Source: Trichostrongylus colubriformis
Lineage: Eukaryota; Nematoda; Chromadorea; Rhabditida; Trichostrongylidae
Assembly (NCBI GenBank): GCA_963978905.1
Contig: OZ022260.1
Coordinates: 47,699,551-47,763,550, forward strand
Direction of reading: 5' to 3'
DNA length: 64,000 bases
Part shown: positions 37,001 through 49,000 of the stretch, one piece after another
How the letters are laid out: each line of letters begins with the position of its first letter
Numbering within the stretch: position 1 is the first letter of the stretch
Position numbers and translations under genes: made by a program
Notes under the pieces: generated by a model
What the model was told of the DNA's origin: nothing
Databases searched by the model: none
Seen by the model: only the letters and a program-made list of their open reading frames with translations

Positions 37001-40000
37001 AAAAAATGCTGCATTTAAAGGTAAAAACAAGGGGGAGGGGTGGGGAGTTGGTTGGTGTAAAAATGACTTCCGCCGCAACAGCAATTATTCTTATTGAAGT
37101 GTGACTGGACGATTGCATCCCCGATTCTCGGTGTTGACAACCCTTTAGAATCCATCGAATCGGCCTGATCGGAATCGGGCTTGATCTTTCGGGCATTCAT
37201 TATCACGTCGACCAATAAGATCGACTCATGAGAGGAAATATATTAGGTAGTCTAAAAAGTCTTTTCGTATTTTTAAATACCCACAAAACTGCTTTTAAAA
37301 CTTGCTTTTAAAAAAAACTTTTAGAACTGCTTTCCACAAAATCACTTCTGTACATATATATGTAGTACAAGTCCACACCATCTATAGGTATTATTGTCTT
37401 CCATCTCCCGGATAACCCTTTTCGGCAAAATAAAAATATCAAAAGTCACTTCATTTTCAATTCCAATTTTTTTTTTCTTCGAATGGCGTTAGACAGGGAA
37501 AGGAAAAGGTGATAATCCGATGGAGCAAGATCAGGGCTATAAGGCAGCAATTTTCATCCAAGCTCGAGAATTTTTTGAAAGAAAAAATTTAAAAAATTTT
37601 TTACCACTAGTGAAAAAATGACTCGCCAAAAAATTCTCGATCTTGAATAAAAATTGCTGCCCCATCCACCTTATAGCCCTCATCTTGCTCCATCGGATTA
37701 TCACCTTTTTCTTTCTCTGTCTAACGCCATTCAAGGAAAAAATTTTTTAAAATTTTTGTATTGAAAATGAGGTTGACCGTTGATATGTTTATTTTGTCGA
37801 AAAGGGTTATTCGCGAGATGGAAGACAATAATACCTATAGATGCGTGTGGACTTGTACTACATGTGTATGTGCACAAGAGATTGCTGGAAAGCAGTTTGG
37901 AGGGAAAAAGCGGTGTTTGAAAATACGAAAAAGCTTTTTAGACTACCCAATATAATGAATCGTAGAGGATTTGTCCGTGCTGCATAGTCGCGGTTTGCCA
38001 CAACTAGCGCGACGGTCTCCCGAAGGCGGGGTGTGACTAGACAATCACACGAAGGCACGGGGGAGGGGGCAGCGAAGCTCCCGCGCATAACCTGAGCCAA
38101 TTCGAGTAGATTGCTGTACACTGCTGTACACCACAAATGGCTGCACATGAGTAGCTCGACTAGCATTGACGAACATTCGCAGCTGCTTCCGAGAGTATCA
38201 AGGTCTTCTTGGCATTCTCAACTATGGTGGATTGTTTCCTTCTGATAGCGGAATAAACAGATAACAGGGGCTCTGAAGGAACATTTCAGGAGTATTTTGC
38301 TTAGGTCAAACATCCGCGACAGTCCGTGCCAAAACATTTCAGTAATGCATACTATGAGCAAAAATGATTTCAGGTCCGTTTCTTGCATGATGCTATGTAG
38401 CGATTTCCTTTCCTACTCGGGTCACGAGTGGGGCACGAATCCTGAAGTTGACTAAAATCTTTGGATTTCATCATTTACCGTCGACGTTATGTGTCTTAGT
38501 AAAATTGTTTATAGGATTCCCTGTGTGCGTTATGTCTACGCTGTCTTCCTACTATTCGTTTTCCCATTGCTGGACGTCCTTTTCCGTTCAAGTTATGCCT
38601 TCGAAAATTGGCCAGCCCTACGAGGAGGTTGTTTTCTTTTCTTTTACACATGTTTCATGTGAATCAGTGCCATTTCTCCACACGCTGTTTAGGGTACTAA
38701 AACTATCGGCTTTTTTCGAGCCTCCTGTTCTGTTCAGTTGAAAAAGTAGTGGGTGTTAGTCGGGTTCGAATCCGAAAATCGAAATTCGCTCCAATACTAA
38801 TCGAACATTTGCATCGCCAATTTCAAGAGCCTTCTCTCAAGATAATCAATCACGGGATTCGGAAGTGAAAACGAATCTGTACAGCGGTGGTATTTGCGCC
38901 TGAAAATGGACATTCCGCTGGGGTGGCGGACTCGTTTTCGTTTTGTAGCTTACCAGAAAGGCCAGGAGATGCTACGCTTAGTTTGGTTGTAAAGAAGATA
39001 GGAAACACTCTATTTGCCACGATACTGCTGTGTTTCTGCAAAAGTCAATGTTCTGTGCCTTACTCTGATGCAGGCGTAGCAACATGTAAGCGTGCTAGTT
39101 CTTGTGAAAGGGCAATTTTCGAGTGTTAAGACTCATTTGAGAAATATACTGGAGAGCCTGCATGGTGGTTCAGCTGCATCAGTTTCTCACTGATGATGAA
39201 TGATCTTTCGAGTTGTAATTAAAGAAAAAGGGTCAAAGAAAAAAGACGATGCAGAAAGACCGTGATCTGTTACAATGAAAAGTTGGTGATCGGCTCAGCT
39301 CAGCTGCAGATCTCTGTATATAACGGCATTCGCATTGCTAGAAATTGGGCTAGTGGGTTTTCAATTTTCGCTCAGATACTGCTTTTTTGAGCTTTGTTAG
39401 TTGGTCTTGGAGCAAAACTTTTTCATAGGACAGGTAAGTGCTGTCGCCGTCGTATTCGAGAAAGTAGCATTTCGAGCGAAGTGTCACATGCAATGTTGAT
39501 GTTTCATGTGGTCGCAAACGTGTGAATTTGCATTGGAGTCACGAATTTTTTTTACAAAAGGGACTCCAGTAATAACTGAGCTCTTGAAAATTGAACTGAG
39601 AGATACTTCAGTGTTGTTCCACGGGAGAGAGCCCTCATTTCATTCCCTGGACTGGGGGACCTTTTAGTGGAAGTCTGTACGCACGCGTTCGACTTTGATT
39701 TCTTATTTTGCTTGAGAACCTTACCTCCTAGGTTGTAGGCATTTTCGTGAATGCCGCCTTTACGTGGCGGTTACACTTCCTTCTCTTTTTGCCTTTTCTA
39801 GTATCGTGCCAGTGCCAATAGCTCGCTGGGAAAGTTCTTGCGTTTCGAACGATCCACTTTCTGAATTGTTTTTGGATCTCCCCTAGGGTTCCTTATAGCA
39901 TGTAAAAGCCCACTTCTCGCTCTATCAGAACATAATAACTTCTATGCCCTAAAATGAATTTTGAACTTTTCCAAAGTCTCTCGAAGGAAACGGACAAACG

Positions 40001-43000
40001 ACAGCTTCAACCATGCCTCCTACATTCTTCTTCTCCAACTCAAAAATGACCTAGTTCTCAATCGAAATCTGACATATGATGGAGCGCAGTGTTGTGGTCT
40101 AAAGCTACTGTGATCCTTTATAGGGTCATGAATCTTTGCGAAGCTATCACAGTTGCAAAATATTAAAAGAACCTTGCAAAATGAATTCCAAACTGCAGAC
40201 CATGAGCCCAGTATTGGCCTAAGAAGGAACCTGTCTTTATCCACTATAACGCATGACCTCATGTTGTACAAACAACACTGAAATGGTTGAATGAGCGGGG
40301 CTACACAAATTGCGAGATACACCAAACTCATCCGACCTGATTATCTTTTTTCAAGCATCTGGACAGCTCTCAGGCAGAAATGCTTCAAGATCCAACATGA
40401 TGCTAAAGCAATCTTGAACGAATTCATCGCTTCTAGATTTCCACAGTTCCAGGCTACCGGAGTAAGTAACGTGTATATTGTTGGCAAAAAAAATCTGCTC
40501 ATCTCAATCTGCGCATATTAGCTCTATCGATAATCTCGGATAAGCCAAGATATGCGCATTTGATATATTAAAGATCGAAAACCGCAAGAACTTTCCAATT
40601 GGGGACCACTCACTCGTTTAATATGCTGAGCCATTTATTGTGAAAACACTCGCACCGCGGAGTGCTGCAATGCTCGGAAAACAAAGATATCAAAAATCTG
40701 TTCAATTGGTGCATCTGTGAACATTAAAGCGGCACACGAGCTTGACTATTTCTCATTTTTTAAACTGCTAAATGATGGTTTTCAAAAAATTATTTGTCCT
40801 ATCCTTACTTTGTGGAAATAATGGGAAGTGTTTCTAGTCTATAGTTAGAATTGAAGGGTTTTATCTTACTTTGTGGAAATAATGGGAAGTCTTTCTAGTC
40901 TATAATTAGAATTGAAGGGTTTTACATACAATATTCGTGGAATGGGCGTGATTGCTGGGATGCTATTGCTGTGGTGTTCCTTTGTATTGAAGGGCGGGCA
41001 TTCCGAATGGTCTGAAGTATCAGCTGATTATTCTCTTAAAAAAGGCAAATCCTCTTTCTAGAAATTTTCTAGTCCTTCATCTTCTCACTTACTTCGGTTG
41101 TGTTATGTTCTTGCATGCGATTTACCTTCGACGTGCCTGCTTATTCATATCTGCCCTTAGGTCATCATCCAAATCACCCGTGAAGCGGTGTTCGGAGCTG
41201 CCAAACGATCCGGTTGCAAGCGATCAGCTACTGGAAATGTACGAAGTTGAAAGCAGTGGTATGTATTTGTTCAATAATAGTTTTTCTTGAGTTTTAACTA
41301 TATGCTTTCCTCGCTCATCAAAAGTTGTTGTAAATACTGCATATTATTGAAGTGAATCGATAAACATCTGGAGGATAGGGTGGCTTCCAATTGGTAAGCG
41401 AGAGGAGCAGGTTAAAGTTCCTGCTTCTAGCAAAATTTTGTTCCGGAAACATGAAGCCATAAGCCGGAATCCGATATTCTTGATAAATTATTCTTGAATC
41501 CTATTTTTGTAGATGACGATGGTGTTGACGAGGAGGACGAAGTGTTCGCCAAATTCGGTGAAGATGACAGGACGGCAGTGTTTGAAGTGGACGACGACAT
41601 GGAACACATAAAAGTGGTATGTATTGAGTTTAGAATAGTACGGCGCTGTTGATCACTGGTCGCTGCCGTTCAATGGTAGTAGTCCAGGGGCACAGCCTCT
41701 AGTAGTTAAACGGTTGAGTTCTGATTTTTTTTTGCAATCGACCGAAAAAGTGCTTGCTAGCAAGGCCCGTAATGTTCATGATATTTTTTAGGAACCCACT
41801 CATTCGAGGCTGAAGATGTCTGAGCTGGAGTCGTACGGTTCATACTTTACTGAATTCATGAGCGGTGCTGATATGAAAAGTCCTGAACCTGCAGTTCCTT
41901 ATAGTGAACTCATACAACAAAATGTGCAGGTTTGTCTCTGAAGTCGATGCTTTCTTCGTAATTAGGTCGGTTTTCTCTTTTCAGACCACTCGATCCGTCA
42001 TTCCTTTCGTCAAAATCGCTTTCCCGGAATTGCAGAATCCAGATATTGACAGCGAACGGCAACCGTTGTGCGATAACAAAGCGAGCATGAGGTTTGTCCA
42101 ATGAGTTGCGTCAAAATTCTACGCTTATACTTTGCGATAGAAGGTTAGAATTAGCGAGCACCGACTGAGCTCCAGTTAAGGCTTCTGCTAGTGTTTTCTA
42201 CTTTGAAGCGTTATGGTGAGATTTAGCTTTCTTGTTAAAGAATATTACTGACAATTGTCATAAGACTATTCATTAAAGGCACATTTCGCGCTCGCTGATG
42301 GGTGGAGTAACAGTTAATTCTCCATTGGTTGTCGGGCGCTGGGGGCGGATCGACCACGCCCCACAGCAGGCAATAGGGTGCGGAGAGACCGCCTCCCAGC
42401 CGCCATCATCCGATGGAGAGTCAACTGTTACTCCACCCATCGGCGATCGCGGAATGTGCCTTTAAATGACATCTGGGAATCGAATAAGGGTAAACTATTT
42501 AGTACAGACAAGACGCTTAAAAGTTACCACTTGCTGTGCGCAGTCCTTAAATGGTAATGGAAACCTTTTGAATGCTTGGTTCATTCCAAATCCCGCACAG
42601 ATATGCCGCGCGCTCGCCGCATGTTTGTTGTATCATTTGAATGAATCTGAGCAGTCATTATAGAGGGCTGCCGTGCCACTACCCAGCGCTACAGCGTTCA
42701 AACTTAGTTGCGGCCGCTCATGCGTATAATTTCACCTGAGATCACTGCTTACATTCGTGCTTCAAATGCATGCAGAAGCCTTGGAATCCTTCATCCTCAC
42801 CACATCCATCACGCATATGGCATGCACGCGGCTCCATCTGTTTTATTGCGAGCACAGACACGAAACCATTTTTATGTTTTGAATCTGTACGCTCTCTAGT
42901 GGTGAGCAGCTGACATTTTGCGGGGTGTGCGACAGGTCACTCGCATTGAACCAGCTCACTCTATGAGGCTGCGCCTACGCTACGGCGCACGCGGCCAATT

Positions 43001-46000
43001 CATATCGGACGCAGCAAAGTACTTGAACTCGGCCGGGGTGTCCTGTCCCCGTTTACGGGCTACGATAAGGCTGCGCGCTGCATTTGAGGGAGATGTATTA
43101 GATGTGAATGCTGTAAAGCTTTGTATCATACCAGTAATGTTTCCGTAGATTGAGTGGTTGGAATTTCCCTGGGTTCATAGCAAGAAACTGCAGTGCGGTT
43201 TCTCGTTATCAACCAGATAAAATATTCGAGAGCATGTGCCTTGTCAAATATTTTGGGCTTGAGTGAATGGGAAGCTCGACATTCTTTTTCGTTGCCAGCT
43301 CTAGCTCTTCCACAACTCCCACCATCGACCACCATGCCCGACGCGAGAAGGATTACATTAATCTTATAGAACGTGTGTTTGCATCGGCCCAGCATGCTTG
43401 AGTTGCTCTGTCGGAATGTCTACCGATTCCACAACGGAAAAACTCTGCGGAAAGTGTAAACTTGTCATGAGGGTGCGGTTAGCCCCACGAATCACGTTTT
43501 CATGCGCTTGAAGGAATCGTCCACGGTGAAATAGGCTTCTTTGTTGCAGGCCGCATGCAAATTTTCACGCGAGAAAGTGAGAATTCGGCCAAGATACAGC
43601 ACCCCGAATTCTGCGCCGGGTGGGCGGGGCTCCCGAGCAAAAGCCCATTCCCGTCCTCCAGTTGGGGAGGGAGAGTGGGACTGTTTACGTACCTTTCTAT
43701 TCCTACAATGCATCTGCGACCACGGTAGACGACGGGGTGGGCACTTGCTCAGAGGCCCCGCGTGTACCGCCCATCCGCAAGAGAATTTGAGGAGCTTCAT
43801 TTAGCCGAGTTCTCACTTTTCCGCGTGAAATTTACGTGTGACCCTTATTAGGCAAATACAACATAAGTATATGGGTAACAGAATATCTCATTTTTTCATG
43901 GACGATTCCTTCAAAGAGATGCCTAGGGGTGCCAGAAAATCCTTACGAAATATCCCAAAAGCGAAAGCCCGGTGATCTGTGACCTGTTCGAGAATAGGTG
44001 TGTTTGCAAGAGCGAGCCTTTAATAAGTTTCAGCTGGATAGATCAAGCCTGTAATATTCCTTTTACCGGTATCTTAGAATCAGCGATAACTCATTTTTTG
44101 AACGGAAAGGGAAAGGTATACTTTCAGAGAAGTTGTCATCCACGAAATAGCTAGAGTTCGGGCCAGTTCTCAGTTCCCTCCCAAAGTGGTCTACGATTTG
44201 GACTCATTAGCCAGTAATGAAAAGACGAGCAAACCACCCTCCCAACTGCTGTCCTGCAATGATCGGTCAAGGTAAGTACAACCATGTTCTGTCCAAAACT
44301 GAAACTACATGAGGACATCATCACTACATAGTTAGTCGAACTGTCCAGCATAGAATTTTTACATGGTGGCTGCGCAGAAAAGGGTTAAAATTTAATATTA
44401 AACGCAGGGATATTTTTATGTTTATTGAATCTTATCTTGGGGAATAGCTTGTCAGTCATCTGTGCATACCTTGCACCTTTATAATAATGTGTTTCAGAGT
44501 TGGTCATGTTGACCCAAACGTTGATCACCTTCTTTTCGAGAGTCGTTTCGAATGTGGGAATCTTCGAAAGGCGACGCAGGTAAACTTCCTTCCTTCTTGC
44601 AATTTTTTTGTCAAAGTGGTGAAGCAGGGGCATCGTGATGCCGATGCGTCACCATTCTTGCGATTTCTTGCGAGGCATGGCTTTGTGCCTCGGCGGAGAT
44701 CGAACCCACTGGTCTTGAATGTGCAAAAGTGTGCCTATTCTCTTAATCACTCGGTTATCCCTGCCGCTTTTGATAGGCTTTTATGTGCTAAAATAGAGAA
44801 AGCTTCATATTTAAGATTGGTGCGAACCATTACGAGCTCATTTTATCTCCGGATATCAATCAGCGGAAGGAGCACTATCAATGGTTTTATTTTGAGGTTA
44901 GCTAATTACAAATAATTAGTTGAGAAAATTTTTTATTCCTCTAAATTTCTATGTTTAGGTCTCTAATATTGTAAATAATGTTGTGTACAGCTTTGAAATA
45001 ATAAATTGTCTGAAGGCCACCTCCATGTACAGTAAAGGTGATATTTCTCACATTGTCCATAAAATTATTTTTCGTTGAAAGCAAGAAGGGATCACTTGCA
45101 CAGAGATTGTATCTAAGGTATGCAACCTGTAATGTACTCTGTGCGAGACGCCCTCAATGGTCGAGGTGAATGGGTTCGTGTTGGTGACTCGGTATGTTAT
45201 TATCGGAACTTGTACACTGTCGATGATGACGGCGAAATGGAGGAGAGCAGGTCCAGAAAACGGTAGATTTTAAAGGATTCGAAAAATTGCTACAACTTAT
45301 ATTCTTTTCTTGAGTATTCCGTAACTCTACTTTGTCTGCGATGAGCCGGGATTCCAAATCTAGCTCAATACATATCATAACCGGCAACTTTTCAGATGTG
45401 CCCAAATTTATCAGCAGCTGACAATCAAAGTTACTCATTTCAGGGGTTTTTATTCGATTCGCTTCAACGTTACGTTCAGGAATAAGGGTGATATTTGCTA
45501 CTTTGCGTACCATTTCCCATACACATTCTCTTTTTTGAAGGTGAGCCATTTAAATACTTACTACTTCCGCGTCTCGTTCCTCATTGAAGTTATCTAAACC
45601 TTTCAGTCATCTGCGGTTATTACCGCCTGGAAAACTGCCAGTCAGAAAGTTTTTTGCTCATAAGGTTATTCGAGACGCTGATTTGCCCGTAACTCAGCAT
45701 TTTCATGGCAAAAATTGAATTAAAGTTTTGTGGGAAAATTTTGGAATCTCTCATTTTATCCTTAAACGTTGGGCGAATAAGAATAAGATCGGGGTAAAAG
45801 CCTGCTATGTGCACGGGATAGGTGGTCGAATGGGTATGGATATGGTTGAACACCTTGACGGCGTCCGTGCCGGTGTTCCAAAGTACGCTCTACCTAGCTT
45901 CGATATGTATCTAAAAATTTCGGTATCATACTCTCGATGCTTTTCTTTCCATAAATGATTCTCTTAAATTCGAAAGACGCTAGAAAAAGGATTAATAAAG

Positions 46001-49000
46001 TCATTGAGATGTTTACAGGCGTCATTGAGATGCTTACAACAATAGGGGAAAAAATAGTCAAACGGTCATCGATGCATGTTATTTTGTTGTTAAGCAGTAC
46101 TTTTTTCACATACGCATATTTCCAGACAACGATTTCGAGGTGTATGTCATCATTGCCGGCCGATGTGTTCTACTCAAATCAAGTTATTGGAGAGTCTCTG
46201 GGAGGGAATGCTATTAAACTTCTCACGATAACGGGTAAATGCTCTGCTGCTGAAATTTCCAAAAAGCATATCGTGTTCCTGAGCTCTCGTGTACACCCCG
46301 GCGAAAGCAATGCTAGTTGGATGATGCATGGTGAGCCTATTATACAATACTGTAGCGGCAGATTTCTAGTAGTTTATGAAGTCTCGTCAATGGTTTGTTT
46401 AGGTATTATCGAAGCTCTGCTGACCTCGACGAGTCCGCTCATTGAAGAACTTCGGGCAAAATTCGTATTCAAACTGGTGCCAATGCTAAATCCTGACGGT
46501 GTCATCAATGGCAGTCATCGTTGTTCGCTGTCTGGAGTCGATTTGAATCGGTAATATTAGGTAGTCTAAAAAGTCTTTTCGTATTTTTAAATACCGCTTT
46601 TTCCCTCAAAACTGCTTTCCAGAAAATTTCTTCTGTACATACACATGTAGTACAAGTCCACACGCATCTATAGGTATTATTGTCTTCCATCTCCCGGATA
46701 ACCCTTTTCGGCAACATAAAAATATCAAAAGTCACTTCATTTTCAATTCCAATTTTTTTTTCTTTGAATGGTGTTAGACAGGGAAAGGAAAAGGTGATAA
46801 TCCGATGGAGCAAGATCTGGGCTATAAGACAGCAATTTTTATCCGAGCTCGAAAATTTTTTAAAAGGAAAAATTCAAAAAAATTCTTACCACTAGTGAAA
46901 AAATGACTCGCCAAAAAATTCTCGAGCTTTGATAAAAATTGCTGCCCCATCCACCTTATAGCCCTCATCTTGCTCCATCGAAGTGTCACCTTTTCCTTCC
47001 CCTGTCTAACGCCATTCAAAGAAAAAATTTTTTATAATTTTTGTATTGAAAATGAGGTTGACCGTTGATATGTTTATTTTGCCGAAAAGGGTTATTCGCG
47101 AGATGGAAGACAATAATACCTATAGATGCGTGTGGACTTGTACTACATGTGTATGTACAGAAGAGATTGCTGGAAAGCAGTTTGGAGGGAGAAAGCGGTA
47201 TTTGAAAATACGACAAAACTTTTTAGACTACCCAATATCTTCATAGTCCGCTTAATCTGCTAGTGCGATGTGAAAACCGTGCAGTTCAGCTAATTAATGA
47301 AAGTTACGGGTTTATTATCCATACGGGTTTATTATCCATATCGATGAAATGATCATATGTGTATAAATGAAAGCTGGTCTTCCAAGTAGAGGGCATGTGG
47401 CACAGCTTTTATGAAATGCGCATCTTGCTGTAAAGGTCCTGAACCCTTGGGCAAGTCCTTGTGGGCGAGTTCGTCCACAAGTGATCGCGGCGAATGTGAT
47501 CTGCATGGCTGCGACACAACACAGATCCCTGTAACTTTGGCAATGTGTGAGTGATATACACTGGAGCGACGCCCGACAAGAATACCCACCACAACAGCTC
47601 CTCGGAAAGACAGGCCCCCCCTTCTCTTACTTCTCTAGGTCTTGAGTTTTTCTGTGATGCTGTGTCTTACTAGCTGTCCCATTTCTTACCTTGGAACTTT
47701 TTAAATTTCAACAGTCGATTAAATCACCCATTCTGTTGTTTTCAAGCAATATCGAACAATGGTGTTGAGTTGTGGGCAAAAGCTTGGGTCATTGACGAGT
47801 CTCGAACCTGCACTCCTTGTTTCGGGGCATATGTGCTAATCCATTGCAATACCGACACCCTTTTATCTTGACTCAGCTTCGTGATGGTGTATTTGCCAAA
47901 GCTTATCACCACTCACATGTATAGCGCTTGAGTAGATATGGATTTTGAAGCTTCAGCTTCACAGTTCTATGTCGATGTTGGCCAACCGATTCAGCACGTT
48001 ATGTGAGAGCTCATAAGCTGTCATGAATACACCACCAAGAAGCTGAGGTAAAGGCATCGGGAGGGTGCTGCGAATGGAAGGGCATTACGAAACACCGTAC
48101 CCAAAAAGATGTGTAGCGGAAATCGCGTTAGAGAACGCGCCTTAGATATGGTATTGCGATTTTCGCACCCTTCACCTCCATCTTCCTCGCTTCACCGAAG
48201 TGCATGCTTCAGGCGATCATTTGGTCATCTGGTGTAGCGTAGGGCGAATCTGATTTTGTTTATGAGTATCTCCAGGAAAGGATTCTAACCTCTCGTAGAA
48301 AAACCGAAACTGCAAAATGGCGTTCAGAAGCGAAATATGAGAAATCAAAGTTTGCGTGCCATAAATCGGTTAGGCAGTACCTTCGTTTTCTGATGAGCGA
48401 TGACGTCGAAGCGAAACCTCTTGCTGGTCTCCGTTAATGCGGTCTGGTAAGCCGTTGAGGCGATGGTGTGGCAGTTGAAGTTACAGATCCGTAAACCACC
48501 TCCATATCTCGAAGGCTTTTGGTCCTGTGCATTCCAAATCCTGCCGCCGTTTTTGTTCTCAGGTCACTTGAGATCGCCGTTTGCTCAATGCACTTACAAT
48601 TAGAGCCCATGCTTCCATCTGCGCTCTGTGTGCATTTTGTAGCTTAGGTACCGATCCTCGGGAGTCAACCCATTCACGCGGTGAATACCCCCACTGTTAA
48701 CCGTTTCACCCTTTTCGCCTCTCGTCACTTCGAGGCCAGTGGTAGGGTTTGAGGGAGAACAATGAGAAATAAGCGAAGCAGTGAGAAAAAAGTATGACTA
48801 TGATAAAGAAAAGCCGAGAAATTTACACTCGACGTCTTAGTTAAGCATCGTGCAGCTAAAAAAGATTGGAATTCCAAGACACGATCTCTATCGTCGTTTT
48901 GTTGCTTATTGATTGAAAATTCTATTTCAATTATCAGTTATTACAGAGTCTGGGATAAACCAAGTCGACTTGTGCATCCGGAAATTCACCATACGAAAGC

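Noticed and set aside
38750..38790. GGGTTCGAATCC, a perfect B-box-like sequence
   Set aside because: No A box or cloverleaf at the right distance upstream, so probably chance.
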